A stretch of 64,000 bases of DNA from assembly GCF_016508585.1 (NCBI RefSeq), contig NZ_JADVOP010000001.1:111980-175979 (forward strand), written 5' to 3'. Position numbers and translations under genes: made by a program. Numbering within the stretch: the first letter of the stretch is position 1; every line of letters starts with the position of its first letter. The stretch is from Acinetobacter baumannii. Lineage in GTDB: Bacteria > Pseudomonadota > Gammaproteobacteria > Pseudomonadales > Moraxellaceae. Positions 48,122 to 58,350 of this stretch are shown here, in pieces. The notes under the pieces are model-generated. The model worked only from the letters and a program-made list of their open reading frames with translations, had not been told where the DNA came from and ran no database searches.

Positions 48122-48895
48122 TTACTTTTGTTGAAGAAGATTTTCAAAATTTTGCGTGGTAATGAAAGCCATCTCCTCAAGTGTTTTATCATATACATCA
48201 CTTAAGGCTTTTGCTACATAGGGGACGTATTTAGGTTCGTTAGACTTTCCTCTATAAGGCATAGGCGCTAGATAAGGACTATCTGTTTCTATAAGGACAC
48301 GATCAAGTGGTACTTGTCTGGCTACCTCTCTTAAATCCTGTGCATTTTTAAAAGAGACAATCCCGGAAAATGAAATGTAATAACCGCAGTCCAGAACAGC
48401 TTTAGCAGTTTCCCAGTCCTCTGTAAAACAGTGCAAAATACCATGCGTCGACTTTTCTGCGCGAATAATATCTACAGTTTCATGCTTTGCTGAACGGGTA
48501 TGTACAACTACAGGTTTTCTGACAATTTGTGATGCCTGAATATGTCGCGCAAAACATTGTTTCTGTTCCTCAATAAATTCAGTACTGTGAAAATAATCCA
48601 GGCCTGTTTCACCCAATGCCCAAACTTTATCAGTTTGAGCAAGTTGAACCAACTTTTCGACTGTTGCGCGTTGCATCATCTCCGGGTCTTCACAAGGATG
48701 TACCCCGACACTGTAACCAACATCAGCATGGCGCACTGCAATTTCAGCAAGCACAAGATGATCATCCAAATCCACTGAGATCCCCATGAATTTAGAAACC
48801 CCAGCATCACGTGCCTGTTGTAATGCCAAATCCAAATTACCTGCATAGGGTTCAAGATTTAACATGGTTAAATGGCAATGCGTATCAACAAACAC
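48122..48895 (-). CDS. tatD: TatD-family metal-dependent hydrolase
   Basis: The 257-aa TIM-barrel deoxyribonuclease-like protein has FVDTHCHLTML (first His-x-His), LGETGLDYF, VVHTRSAKHET, HCFTEDWE and IETDSPYLAP metal/active motifs. It follows pilZ and holB on the minus strand, the order holB-pilZ-tatD found in Pseudomonas and relatives. Confidence 0.94.
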   Translation of the reverse strand: MFVDTHCHLTMLNLEPYAGNLDLALQQARDAGVSKFMGISVDLDDHLVLAEIAVRHADVGYSVGVHPCEDPEMMQRATVEKLVQLAQTDKVWALGETGLDYFHSTEFIEEQKQCFARHIQASQIVRKPVVVHTRSAKHETVDIIRAEKSTHGILHCFTEDWETAKAVLDCGYYISFSGIVSFKNAQDLREVARQVPLDRVLIETDSPYLAPMPYRGKSNEPKYVPYVAKALSDVYDKTLEEMAFITTQNFENLLQQK

Positions 48896-48922
48896 AGGCT
48901 TTCCTAAATATTCTAAATTGGG

Positions 48923-49264
48923 TTACATTGTAAAGCTTGGACGATCCAAAGACATACTCCCAGCGAGTAGTTTTTCTGCTTCCATTTTGTAATAGACGCC
49001 TTTTTCACCCGTCAACTGAATTGCAAAACCTTGAGGTTTCATACCATTCTGTTTTTGCGTGATCCAAATCACTTTACCCGTTAAAGGAATTTTTTGGGAT
49101 TGATCCGGTAAGCTTGCAAGCACGAAAACTTCGTCACCCATTTTGACAGGTGTTTTCGAAGGTACAAACAAACCGCCACCTAAAATATATGGCATATAAC
49201 TTGCCTGCAGAGTTGCTCGATCAGCAATGTTGACTTGAATCAAACCGCCCATACGTGGTTGCAT
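48923..49264 (-). CDS. pilZ: Type IV pilus PilZ-domain protein
   Basis: The 113-aa protein has a PilZ fold, with LGGGLFVPSKTPVKMGDEVFVLASLPD and GKVIWITQKQNGMKPQGFAIQLTGE. The c-di-GMP-binding RxxxR motif is not evident, which agrees with true PilZ proteins that work in pilus assembly rather than as receptors. It lies between holB and tatD. Confidence 0.93.
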   Translation of the reverse strand: MQPRMGGLIQVNIADRATLQASYMPYILGGGLFVPSKTPVKMGDEVFVLASLPDQSQKIPLTGKVIWITQKQNGMKPQGFAIQLTGEKGVYYKMEAEKLLAGSMSLDRPSFTM

Positions 49265-49290
49265 GATTATTCCCCTTAAATATTCAATTT

Positions 49291-50271
49291 TTATGTCACA
49301 TTCATTAACTGAATGGTCAGTTGATCAATAATTAGATTTGTTTGTACATTTTGATCAACTTTGAGTTTCGCTTGTTGTAAGTTTTCATAAATGGAGAACA
49401 GTGTTTGCAAATCATACTGTCCTGCAATCTCTGAAAACACCAAATCTGAATTTTTGACAACCTGATTCAGCTTGACACAAATTATATCTGACAACAAGTA
49501 TTCAAACATTTGAATCAGGTCATAAAAATTCAACTCTTTATTCCATTTTGAGGCAAACTGCATCGGCATGCTTTTTTGACTGACCAGTTTGAACCAATCT
49601 TGCAAAAACTCACCACGACGATTCAACCAATCCAATTCTGCAAGGGACTGTGCTTCTAAAGGCATATTGTTGGATAAATTCATTAGCAACTGAATTTGAG
49701 CGTGTTTTTCCACAGGAAGTCGTTGCTGCAAATACTGCTCCGTTTGCATTGGAGTAATACGGTCCATCGCAAAGTGTTGCAGTCGACTACGAATAGTTGC
49801 AGGAAGCTTTAGATAATGATCCGCCAACAAAATAATCAGTACCCGCTCACCAGGCTCTTCGAGGGTTTTTAACAACGCATTTGCTGAAGCTATATTTAAT
49901 GCCTCAGCAGGTTCAATCACAATAACGCGCCAACCATCTACCGTCTGTTGCACAAATGGTAGTAAATCACGGATCTTCTCGATCTTAATTTTCGCGTTTT
50001 GCTTCTTATTCTCTTCATCGGTCGTGATATTGACATAATTAGGATGGGTATCCGATTTTAACCACTGACAACTGCTGCACTCACCACAAGCACCTTGTGA
50101 TGTCTTATTTAAACATAGAACCCATGACAAAAAATGCTGAGCAAAAGCATCTTTACCACAGCCCTTTTTACCATAAAATAGCAGACCATGTCCTAATTTA
50201 GGAAAACGGGTCGTCAATGTTTCCCATGTCTGTTGTTGCCAAGGGTAAACCTGAGAACTTGAAGCATCCAT
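49291..50271 (-). CDS. holB: DNA polymerase III subunit delta'
   Basis: The 326-aa clamp-loader subunit has a P-loop-like YGKKGCGKDAFAQHFL, a zinc module with GACGECSSC, and the SRC-like ATIRSRLQHFAM. Delta' is the stator of the clamp loader. It is first of the holB-pilZ-tatD set. Confidence 0.94.
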   Translation of the reverse strand: MDASSSQVYPWQQQTWETLTTRFPKLGHGLLFYGKKGCGKDAFAQHFLSWVLCLNKTSQGACGECSSCQWLKSDTHPNYVNITTDEENKKQNAKIKIEKIRDLLPFVQQTVDGWRVIVIEPAEALNIASANALLKTLEEPGERVLIILLADHYLKLPATIRSRLQHFAMDRITPMQTEQYLQQRLPVEKHAQIQLLMNLSNNMPLEAQSLAELDWLNRRGEFLQDWFKLVSQKSMPMQFASKWNKELNFYDLIQMFEYLLSDIICVKLNQVVKNSDLVFSEIAGQYDLQTLFSIYENLQQAKLKVDQNVQTNLIIDQLTIQLMNVT

Positions 50272-50616
50272 AAATGAAAGACCTAAAAAAGCTTAAATAC
50301 AAATTAACGTGAGTTTGATGAAACTCATTCTTTAACTGATTGAAAAAACAGATCCTGACAGAACCTTGCTGGGTATTCATCTTTTTTGGGGTCAGCCTGC
50401 CACTCGCCATACTGTTACTTCTATCTAAGCAGTAAAGCTCCACAAGAACAAGCATCTTGCACAATGACATCACTGTTCACCGCAAGACTCGTCGATAACC
50501 AACAACATTGTTAATCAATTGCAGAGCATAGCTTATAGAAGTATTTGCTCAAACCAATGCGAGGGTTTTTTCGAATATCATTTTTCATCGAGAATTTTTA
50601 TCAAACTCAGATAAAA
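50272..50616. other. Gene-free spacer between holB and kdsB
   Basis: About 345 bases. A 91-aa minus-strand frame overlapping the holB start lacks support. The stretch must hold the holB promoter and the end of the kdsB transcript; no strong terminator is seen. Confidence 0.4.
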
Positions 50617-51378
50617 TCACTCAAACACAGAAATATCCAAGGCATTTAAACGATCTAAATCAGCTTGGGTATCCACGCCAGGCGGTAAATTGACTTGTGC
50701 AATATCTATTGCAATACGGTGTCCATTCTCTAAAACACGTAATTGCTCAAGGCTTTCCAAACGCTCCAAAGTCCCCATATCCCAAGTCACATATTCTTGC
50801 AATAACTTCACTCGATATGCATATAGCCCCAAATGTCGAAATGCCGACTGATGTAATGTTTGATCGTTCAGCTGTCCAGTTTTACGCTCATATGGAATCG
50901 GTGAACGACTAAAATAAAGCGCTTCATTTAACTTAGACATGACCACTTTAACAATACTTTCACGCTGGAATTCTTCAACTTGATGAATGGGTTCACATAG
51001 CGTTGACATTGAGCATTGCGGATTATTGGCAAGCAGTTCTGCCACTTGCGTTACCAAGGGTGCGGGCAGCAACGGTTCATCACCCTGCACATTGACAATA
51101 ATGTCATCTGCACCCCAGCCTTTGATTCGAGCAACTTCACTCAGACGATCAGTACCTGATGGATGATTGGGATCTGTAATGACCACGTCTACACCTTCCT
51201 GACGGCAAATCTCAGCAATACGTGAATCATCTGTTGCCACACAGAGATCATCAAATCCCTGAACTTTTTTTGCTTGGTCAACGACACGCAAAATCATTGC
51301 ACGACCATGAATTTCTAAAAGCGGCTTTCTTGGTAAACGTGTACTGGAAAAACGTGCAGGAATAACAATATGTTTCAT
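50617..51378 (-). CDS. kdsB: 3-deoxy-manno-octulosonate cytidylyltransferase
   Basis: The 253-aa enzyme makes CMP-Kdo for LPS core. Motifs [37 protein letters not shown] and [11 protein letters not shown] are diagnostic. ATG 51378 (AAGG upstream) is used over TTG 51381. It is last of the exbB-exbD-msbA-lpxK-kdsB set, one base after lpxK. Confidence 0.97.
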   Translation of the reverse strand: MKHIVIPARFSSTRLPRKPLLEIHGRAMILRVVDQAKKVQGFDDLCVATDDSRIAEICRQEGVDVVITDPNHPSGTDRLSEVARIKGWGADDIIVNVQGDEPLLPAPLVTQVAELLANNPQCSMSTLCEPIHQVEEFQRESIVKVVMSKLNEALYFSRSPIPYERKTGQLNDQTLHQSAFRHLGLYAYRVKLLQEYVTWDMGTLERLESLEQLRVLENGHRIAIDIAQVNLPPGVDTQADLDRLNALDISVFE

Positions 51379-51382
51379 CAAA

Positions 51383-52399
51383 TTAACCTTGTATTAGATC
51401 AATACCAAGCTGAGAGAGTTGTTGATTGAGGAGCAGATAGCAATCATCTGATAACACTGCACCCACAGGAACTACCCAAATTTCACGATTAAATTCAGGA
51501 TGATTTTTTAATAAAGCCAGTAGTTTCACTGCATCTTTTTCAGTGGTAATGATTGGATTTGCATCTTCAAACTGCAAATCATCAATTTCATAATCATAAT
51601 GGTCTGGAAACTCATGACATTGAAATTGGCTCACACCAATACTTTCCAAAGTATTATAGAACCGTTGCGGAAAGCCAATACCCACCACTGCATAATAATC
51701 AAGCTCGGAATCAAAAGGTTGGGCCTGATCAAAAAAAGGATTTAACAGATAAGGCTCAGCCACCTCCAAATGCATGTTCAAGAGCGAATCTGGCTGTTGC
51801 GCATGTTCAATCACTGTGCTTTGTTTTAGACGGCTGACCGGTTCTCGCAGATAACCTTCAGGAAGCAATTTTTTATTGCCTAAGCCTCGATTATTGTCCA
51901 ATACAATCCATTCAATCTGCCGCTGCAATGCCCAATGCTGCAAACCATCATCACTGATAATTAAATCCAAATCATAGCGCTGAAGCAACAACTCAATGCT
52001 TGCTCGACGATTTCCACCAACCACCATAGGCACAGCAGTCGATTGAACAATCAAGCAAGGTTCATCACCCACCACTTCAGGTAAGGAATCTAATGTAACC
52101 AGTGCTGGAAATGGACCTTTTCCACCATAACCACGGCTGATCACACCAACACGAACCTGATGAAGTTGTAAATATTTAACCAACTGAATCAGAAGTGGGG
52201 TTTTACCACTCCCACCTACAGTAATGTTTCCAATGATCATCACTGGAACTGGTGCTTTATAGGTTTCTTTGAGCCCAAATTGATACAATTGTTTATTCAG
52301 CGCAAAACCAAATTGATATAACCATGACAAGGGACGCAGTACAATCAACCACTTGGACTGTTTATTCCAAGCATCTTGAATGATTTGCGCGAGAGACAT
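51383..52399 (-). CDS. lpxK: Tetraacyldisaccharide 4'-kinase
   Basis: The 338-aa inner-membrane kinase phosphorylates the 4' position of the lipid A disaccharide. Walker A is [33 protein letters not shown] and [10 protein letters not shown] follow. It starts three bases after msbA ends, the standard neighbour. Confidence 0.96.
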   Translation of the reverse strand: MSLAQIIQDAWNKQSKWLIVLRPLSWLYQFGFALNKQLYQFGLKETYKAPVPVMIIGNITVGGSGKTPLLIQLVKYLQLHQVRVGVISRGYGGKGPFPALVTLDSLPEVVGDEPCLIVQSTAVPMVVGGNRRASIELLLQRYDLDLIISDDGLQHWALQRQIEWIVLDNNRGLGNKKLLPEGYLREPVSRLKQSTVIEHAQQPDSLLNMHLEVAEPYLLNPFFDQAQPFDSELDYYAVVGIGFPQRFYNTLESIGVSQFQCHEFPDHYDYEIDDLQFEDANPIITTEKDAVKLLALLKNHPEFNREIWVVPVGAVLSDDCYLLLNQQLSQLGIDLIQG

Positions 52400-52402
52400 C
52401 AG

Positions 52403-54133
52403 TTATTCCTCAAAATTGCGTTCGTGTAGCTGATAGTAAGCACCATGTTTTGCCAACAGTTCAGCATGGTTTCCTTGTTCTATAATACGCCCTTTATCCA
52501 TAACCACAATCTTATCTGCGTTTTCAATAGTCGAAAGACGATGCGCAATGACAATGGTTGTTCGGTTTTTATCTAAAATTGCTTCATCAAAGGCTTTCTG
52601 AATAAAATGCTCAGATTCATTATCTAGCGCACTGGTCGCTTCATCCAGAATAAGAATAGGAGCATTTTTTAGAACGGCACGTGCGATTGCGATTCGTTGA
52701 CGCTGCCCGCCAGAAAGGCTCAACCCTTGGGCACCCAGAGGGGTATCATAACCTTTAGGCAATGCCATGATAAAATCATGTGCATAAGCTGCTTTTGCCG
52801 CAGCAATAACTTCTTCTTCGGATGCACCACCCAACTGACCATAGGCAATATTTTCCCGGACTGTCCGATCAAACAAGACCACTTGTTGGTTAACCATCGC
52901 AATCTGTGAGCGCAGACATGTCAATTCAATATCATGAATAGGTAAACCATCTAAATATATTTCACCAGCATTCTTCTCTTGGAAACGCACCAACATATTC
53001 ACGAGGGAGGATTTTCCAGCCCCTGAACGACCAACCAGTGCAACAGTTTGCCCTGCTTGTATATCCAAGGACAAATCATCAATAGCCTTGACATTGTTTT
53101 TATAGATTAAATCAACATGTTCAAACCTAATATTGCCTTTTAAGTCTGGTGTTTTTGTGCCTGTATTTTCTTCGTGTGGCAAATCCAAAACTTCAAACAC
53201 TGAATATGCTGCCGCCATACCGCGCTGTAATTTTTCATTGATATCGGTTAAATTTTTAATCGGTTTTGCCAACAGACCTGCTGCAGTAATATAAGCAACA
53301 AATTCACCTGCGGAAGTATCCCCTAAAATTTGCGGACGCAGTGCCAACCAAATAATAATACTTAATGCAAAGGACATGACCAATTGCACCAGTGGACTAT
53401 TTAAATTCTGTACCACCACCATTTTCAAGCCGCGTCTTAAGTTCTCTTGTGATGATTTATAAAAACGAGCTTGTTCACTGTTTTCACCGGCAAAACTTTT
53501 AACAACTGCATTACCATTTACTGTCTCATGTACAATATGGTTCACATCTCCCATTGTGTTTTGTACTTGAATAGAAAGCTTACGCATGCGCTTTGAAGCT
53601 TTACGTACCAGTAAACCAATGATCGGCATAAAAATAAAAATACACAGTGTTAAACGCCAATTGGTATAAAGCAAATACCCCAATAAGCCCAGTGTAATCG
53701 TACCATCACGAATGATTGTTTTCAGCGACTCTGAGGAAGCAGCTGTTAACTGCTCAACGTTATACATGATCTTTGCTGTAATATGACCCGATGAATTATC
53801 AAGATAATATTGTGCAGGCAGCTTCAGCAGTTTGGCATAAATCTCTTGTCGAATACTAAACACCAAACTTCTGGAAATCACAGCGGTGAAATAGCCGCCC
53901 ATGAATAAACCCAACCCACGAAAGAATATCAGAAAAATAATCAATGCCGGAAACCAATCAAGGTCACTCCGACTACCGCTCTGAATAGCATCAATAATAT
54001 ATTTGAGTAACTTGGCAACTGAGACTTCAGTGGCTGCATTTATTCCAAATCCGACAATAACGAGTAAGGCTGCCCCCCAATATGGCTTTAAATATGCCAG
54101 TAGGCGAATATAAACCTTAAAATCTTGATTCAC
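52403..54133 (-). CDS. msbA: Lipid A export ABC transporter MsbA
   Basis: The 576-aa half-transporter flips lipid A-core across the inner membrane. Six membrane helices (1-310) are followed by an ATPase: Walker A LVGRSGAGKSSLV, signature LSGGQRQRIAIARA, Walker B ILILDEATSALD, and His switch IVIAHRLSTI. It sits between exbD and lpxK in the normal envelope gene order. Confidence 0.97.
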   Translation of the reverse strand: MNQDFKVYIRLLAYLKPYWGAALLVIVGFGINAATEVSVAKLLKYIIDAIQSGSRSDLDWFPALIIFLIFFRGLGLFMGGYFTAVISRSLVFSIRQEIYAKLLKLPAQYYLDNSSGHITAKIMYNVEQLTAASSESLKTIIRDGTITLGLLGYLLYTNWRLTLCIFIFMPIIGLLVRKASKRMRKLSIQVQNTMGDVNHIVHETVNGNAVVKSFAGENSEQARFYKSSQENLRRGLKMVVVQNLNSPLVQLVMSFALSIIIWLALRPQILGDTSAGEFVAYITAAGLLAKPIKNLTDINEKLQRGMAAAYSVFEVLDLPHEENTGTKTPDLKGNIRFEHVDLIYKNNVKAIDDLSLDIQAGQTVALVGRSGAGKSSLVNMLVRFQEKNAGEIYLDGLPIHDIELTCLRSQIAMVNQQVVLFDRTVRENIAYGQLGGASEEEVIAAAKAAYAHDFIMALPKGYDTPLGAQGLSLSGGQRQRIAIARAVLKNAPILILDEATSALDNESEHFIQKAFDEAILDKNRTTIVIAHRLSTIENADKIVVMDKGRIIEQGNHAELLAKHGAYYQLHERNFEE

Positions 54134-54136
54134 GAA

Positions 54137-54559
54137 TTAATAACCTCGAGATGGAACTTTAGTACTGATATTGATATTGACGAAGCCCAGTTGTCCTGCG
54201 ACATCCATTACTCGAATAACGTCTTGATGGGTGGCTTTCGCATCAGCAGCAATAACAAACATTAAATCCCGTTTATCATTGGCTGCTTGTTTGATCGCAG
54301 TACTTAAATCGGCAGACTCTTTGCTCGAAAGTGCCTGACCGTTTACCGCATAATGACCTGTCGAGTCTACCATGACTTCGATCTTATGTTTGTATTCTTT
54401 TGGCGGAACACCTTGCGCATCAGGTAAAGAAAGATTGATGCGACTCTGTTGATTAAAAGTAGTCGTCAACAACAAGATCACCAGGATAAACAACAGACAA
54501 TCAATCAGTGGAGTAAGGTTGATATGAATATCTTCCACCGTTCTACGTTTAAATTTCAT
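54137..54559 (-). CDS. exbD: ExbD/TolR-family biopolymer transport protein
   Basis: The 140-aa protein has one N-terminal membrane helix (INLTPLIDCLLFILVILLLTTTF, with the conserved Asp of PLIDCL) and a periplasmic domain. With ExbB it turns proton motive force into work for TonB-type transport. It is three bases upstream of msbA and 20 bases after exbB. Confidence 0.94.
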   Translation of the reverse strand: MKFKRRTVEDIHINLTPLIDCLLFILVILLLTTTFNQQSRINLSLPDAQGVPPKEYKHKIEVMVDSTGHYAVNGQALSSKESADLSTAIKQAANDKRDLMFVIAADAKATHQDVIRVMDVAGQLGFVNINISTKVPSRGY

Positions 54560-54579
54560 AAAACACCTCTAGCTCAGCC

Positions 54580-55212
54580 TTAACCAGCTTTTTTTTGTGC
54601 ACGTTCAAGATGTTTTTGAAAAAATAATGCTGCGTGAAATAACGTTGATTGCTGTTCTAATTCAGCCACATACTCCTGTACCAAACGTTGAAAATAACGA
54701 TAGGCAAATAGAGCAGGAATTGCGATCAGCATCCCGGCAGCAGTTGTGATCAGCGCTTTTGATATCCCTGGAATCATCATGGTTGGATTTGCAGTTGAAC
54801 CCAAGTCAATCACTAAAAATGATTCAATAATCCCAATTACCGTACCCAATAACCCCAACAAAGGAGCAACGGCACTTAAAGTTCCCAAGAAATTGATATT
54901 TTTTTCTAAATATCCAATTTCCCGTGAAGCAGTCACTTCCATTTGTGCACGTGCATATTCTTCACCTTGCGAATAAGCATCCACGGCATCTTTAAAAATA
55001 TACCCCAAAGCTGATTGGCGAGCCGATTGATCCTGTTCCAACACATCAAGAACCTCATCAATATCTCGTCCTTTATACAGCATCAATGATTTAGGCAGAA
55101 CTAAAGAGCGTTTTAGTCGTATAAATCTCTCAATCGAAATTGCAACTGTAAAAATCGAACATAAAACCAATGGCAGCATTAACCAACCGCCGGCTTTAAC
55201 AAGTTCCCACAT
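54580..55212 (-). CDS. exbB: ExbB/TolQ-family proton channel protein
   Basis: The 210-aa protein has three membrane helices, with NFLGTLSAVAPLLGLLGTVIGIIESF, the MotA/TolQ/ExbB core, and GISKALITTAAGMLIAIPALFAYRYF. It is the first gene of the exbB-exbD-msbA-lpxK-kdsB set. No tonB is next to it, so the TonB partner is elsewhere. Confidence 0.94.
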   Translation of the reverse strand: MWELVKAGGWLMLPLVLCSIFTVAISIERFIRLKRSLVLPKSLMLYKGRDIDEVLDVLEQDQSARQSALGYIFKDAVDAYSQGEEYARAQMEVTASREIGYLEKNINFLGTLSAVAPLLGLLGTVIGIIESFLVIDLGSTANPTMMIPGISKALITTAAGMLIAIPALFAYRYFQRLVQEYVAELEQQSTLFHAALFFQKHLERAQKKAG

Positions 55213-55247
55213 CTTTAGTTCCCCGAATTAATCAATCATTAAAAAAA

Positions 55248-56138
55248 TTATTGTTCTGATAAACAGATATTTAAGATACCATCCAACTCATCAAGTGAGT
55301 TATAACTGATGACCAACTTTCCTTTGCCTTGTTTGTTATAATCCAATTTCACGCTGGCACTGAAACGTTCCGAAAGTTTCTGGGTCAATTGTTGTACATC
55401 TGGCGCAAGTGGATCTTTTGATTTTTCCTGTTTAGGGGTATTCCAATCACGTACCAGCTGTTCAGTTTGACGAACTGATAAGTTTCGATCAATCACCATT
55501 TTTGCAATTTGCAATTGGTCTTTGGCCTTCAAGGTCAGTATGGCACGTGCATGCCCCATGTCCAATAAACCCTGTTGCATTAGATTTTTAATTTCATCAT
55601 CCAAGCTGAGCAGTCTTAATAAATTACTCACCGTAGTCCGTGCTTTACCTACAGTATCCGCAATTTCTTGATGGCTGAGTCCAAATTCATCATGAAAACG
55701 TTGCAATGCTAAAGCCTGATCTACAGGATTAAGATCTTGTCGCTGAATGTTTTCGATCAGTGCCAGCGCAATTGCGACTTGATCTGTTAAATCACGAACA
55801 ATAGCAGGAATTTCTGTCAAGCCTGCCAATTGCGCAGCTCGCCAACGACGCTCACCCGCAATAATTTCATAAGGTGTTTCAGCACTTTCAATTGGACGAA
55901 TCACAATCGGCTGCATGACACCGTGTTTTTTAATCGAAGCTGCGAGTTCCTGCAAATCCTGCTCATCAATAAAACGGCGTGGTTGATATGCGCCACGTTT
56001 TAATTGATTTACATCCATCTGTTTTAACTGACCGTGGTCCAAAGCCTGAACTTCAAGCTGTAATTTTTCTTTTTGAATAGAACCCAACAATGCATCTAAG
56101 CCACGACCTTTAGCCAAGCCTCTTTTTTTAACGGTCAT
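55248..56138 (-). CDS. parB: Chromosome-partitioning protein ParB
   Basis: The 296-aa protein has a CTPase/ParB-N domain with QPRRFIDEQDLQELAASIKKHGVMQPIVI and GERRWRAAQLAG, then a helix-turn-helix LSHQEIADTVGKARTTVSNLLRLL that binds parS, and a C-terminal dimer domain. Its start overlaps the parA end by four bases. Confidence 0.97.
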   Translation of the reverse strand: MTVKKRGLAKGRGLDALLGSIQKEKLQLEVQALDHGQLKQMDVNQLKRGAYQPRRFIDEQDLQELAASIKKHGVMQPIVIRPIESAETPYEIIAGERRWRAAQLAGLTEIPAIVRDLTDQVAIALALIENIQRQDLNPVDQALALQRFHDEFGLSHQEIADTVGKARTTVSNLLRLLSLDDEIKNLMQQGLLDMGHARAILTLKAKDQLQIAKMVIDRNLSVRQTEQLVRDWNTPKQEKSKDPLAPDVQQLTQKLSERFSASVKLDYNKQGKGKLVISYNSLDELDGILNICLSEQ

Positions 56139-56917
56139 GCTTTATTTCCTTTTTTCACTTTACTCTTTTTCAACATTTCAGCTGCTAAATTTAAATATGC
56201 AATTGCACCTTTAGAGCTCTTCTCAAAATAAATAATCGGCAAACCATGCGCTGGCGCTTCAGCCAAACGTACATTACGTGGAATCACTGTATCATAAAGC
56301 TTTTTGCCAAAATACTGTTCAAGTTCAGCAGAAACATCACGTGTCAATGCATTGCGTGCATCATACATGGTCCGAAGCACTCCGATAATTTCCAACTGTG
56401 GGTTCAATGCTTGCTGAATTTTATCAATGGTTTGTGTCAAATCTGCAAGACCTTCAAGTGCATAATATTCACATTGCATTGGAATAATGACAGCATCAAC
56501 CGCAGCCAATGCATTTACTGTAATCAAACTAAGACTTGGTGCACAATCGACAATAATGTAATCAAAGTCTTTTTCAATTTGCTGTAAAGCATTGCGTAAA
56601 ATAAATTCACGTCCTTCTTGTTCTGCAATTGCCAGTTCCACACCAGCCAGATCACGATTTGAACCTAAAACTTTATAACCCACTTCAGCTTTGGTAATCG
56701 CCGTTTCAATTGGAACTTCGCTCAGCAACACATCCGTGACTGAATATAATAAATCGTTTTTTTGAATTCCAGACCCCATTGTGGCATTGCCTTGAGAATC
56801 CATATCGACCAATAAAACACGTTTTTTTAATACCGCCAAAGAGGCAGCCAAATTTACGGCTGTTGTGGTTTTACCGACGCCACCTTTCTGGTTTGCGATA
56901 GCGATAATTTGAGCCAT
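56135..56917 (-). CDS. parA: Chromosome-partitioning ATPase ParA/Soj
   Basis: The 260-aa P-loop ATPase has the deviant Walker A KGGVGKTTTAVNLA, switch VLLVDMDSQGNATMG and DYIIVDCAPSLSLI. It lacks an N-terminal DNA-binding extension, so it is a chromosomal type Ib-like ParA. It lies between rsmG and parB. Confidence 0.97.
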   Translation of the reverse strand: MAQIIAIANQKGGVGKTTTAVNLAASLAVLKKRVLLVDMDSQGNATMGSGIQKNDLLYSVTDVLLSEVPIETAITKAEVGYKVLGSNRDLAGVELAIAEQEGREFILRNALQQIEKDFDYIIVDCAPSLSLITVNALAAVDAVIIPMQCEYYALEGLADLTQTIDKIQQALNPQLEIIGVLRTMYDARNALTRDVSAELEQYFGKKLYDTVIPRNVRLAEAPAHGLPIIYFEKSSKGAIAYLNLAAEMLKKSKVKKGNKA

Positions 56918-56941
56918 GGTAACCCCAATCCTTAGTCTGTT

Positions 56942-57574
56942 TTAGATCTGTTTTAATAAAAGTAAATGACGTTGTTCATCCAATCGTGGCACATGCAGCT
57001 CCACAATATCACACTGCCAATGATCTTTCAGGGCATCCATCTCTTCTGTTGGCACCACCCCTTTCATTGATGCAATGATGCTTTGCTCATGCATATAGGG
57101 TTTTGAAGCAGTTACAAAATCAGTCAATGAAGCAAATGCGCGACTGGTAATCACATCAAACTGACCAAGCTCATTGATACTGTCTTCATTTTCTACGCGC
57201 GTCTGCACCGCAACAACATTTTTTAGTTTTAAATCTGCAATAAACTGTTTCAGAAAACGAATTTTCTTACCATTTGAATCGAGCAAGACACATTGACGTT
57301 CTGGCTGACATAGCGCAATAATCATCCCAGGCATCCCTCCACCTGTTCCGATATCCAACAGGCGCCCTTGTGGTAAATCATTTAAAATACTCAGGCTATC
57401 CAGCAAATGTTTAACCAACATTTCTTTGGGATCACGAATTGCGGTTAAGTTATATGCTTTGTTCCACAGGACGAGTGCATCTTGATAACGTAATAACAAT
57501 TCTAATGCTTCATCAGTCAGCTCTAAGCCAAGCTTTAAGCTACCTTGCTTTAACTCTGGAAAAAATGGATGCAT
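56942..57574 (-). CDS. rsmG: 16S rRNA (guanine-527-N7)-methyltransferase
   Basis: The 210-aa SAM enzyme methylates G527 of 16S rRNA. Motif I is LLDIGTGGGMPGMIIAL, then CVLLDSNGKKIRFLKQ and VITSRAFASLTDFV. It precedes parA by 24 bases, the usual gidB-parAB order near chromosome origins; mnmG is not adjacent here. Confidence 0.96.
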   Translation of the reverse strand: MHPFFPELKQGSLKLGLELTDEALELLLRYQDALVLWNKAYNLTAIRDPKEMLVKHLLDSLSILNDLPQGRLLDIGTGGGMPGMIIALCQPERQCVLLDSNGKKIRFLKQFIADLKLKNVVAVQTRVENEDSINELGQFDVITSRAFASLTDFVTASKPYMHEQSIIASMKGVVPTEEMDALKDHWQCDIVELHVPRLDEQRHLLLLKQI

Positions 57575-57660
57575 GATCGAATAACATCTCTAAAAAATTA
57601 GCTGAAAGTATACCGATTTCTCGCCCGTGGAACAGTAGTTAACGATGAGTTAATATGCAG

Positions 57661-58350
57661 TTAAGCATATACACCCTGTCTAATTTGCAAATCTAAGGCG
57701 GTTAAACGCTCAGGAGTCCCTACATCTACCCATGCCGCATGCATTTTTTCTGCAGAAATCTTGCCGTCCAACATGCCTTGTTTGAGTAATGGCGCCAATG
57801 GTCGTTTACCCTGTGGCAAACCATCAAATATTTTAGGATGGATCACAGCGATACCACTATACGTAAGATTTTCACCAAGTTGTTCTTGATCAAAAGTATA
57901 GGCACGATCATTCATTAAAGTAAAATCACCTTGTGGATGCTGTTCAGGATTTGGAACCAAAACCAAGTGCGCTAAATCTTTGTCAAGCTTTACATCAAGT
58001 AACGCAGCGAAATCGAAGGTGGTCCAAACATCACCATTAACTAAAATAAAAGGCTCTTCGCCCAGTAAAGGCAAAGCATTGATGATCCCCCCAGCAGTTT
58101 CCAGACCTTCATCTTCTCTGGTCCAGCGAATTGTTACACCAAACTGAGCGCCATCCCCCAATGAACCAATCAAAATATCTGCCAACCAAGCAGAGTTGAT
58201 TACGATTTCAGTTACACCAATTTTTTTTAATTTTTCAATATGCCAGACAATGAGTGCTTTCCCTCCCACTTCCAATAAAGGTTTTGGCTTATATAGCGTT
58301 AAAGGTCGCATTCTGTTGCCTAATCCAGCAGCTAAAATCATTGCTTTCAT
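57661..58350 (-). CDS. murU: N-acetylmuramate alpha-1-phosphate uridylyltransferase MurU
   Basis: The 229-aa nucleotidyltransferase starts AMILAAGLGNRMRPLTLYKPKPLLEV, the GxGxRMxPLT pyrophosphorylase motif. VNGDVWTTFDFA carries the metal Asp. With AmgK it forms the MurNAc recycling bypass that avoids MurA and thus fosfomycin block. The start shares one base with the amgK stop, so the two are coupled. Confidence 0.93.
   Translation of the reverse strand: MKAMILAAGLGNRMRPLTLYKPKPLLEVGGKALIVWHIEKLKKIGVTEIVINSAWLADILIGSLGDGAQFGVTIRWTREDEGLETAGGIINALPLLGEEPFILVNGDVWTTFDFAALLDVKLDKDLAHLVLVPNPEQHPQGDFTLMNDRAYTFDQEQLGENLTYSGIAVIHPKIFDGLPQGKRPLAPLLKQGMLDGKISAEKMHAAWVDVGTPERLTALDLQIRQGVYA

Noticed and set aside
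50198..50473. 91-aa minus-strand frame at the holB start
   Set aside because: Overlaps holB 5' end in another frame; no start signal.
56942..57574. Possible chromosome origin near rsmG-parAB
   Set aside because: No DnaA-box cluster or AT-rich unwinding element noticed, and mnmG/dnaA are not adjacent.
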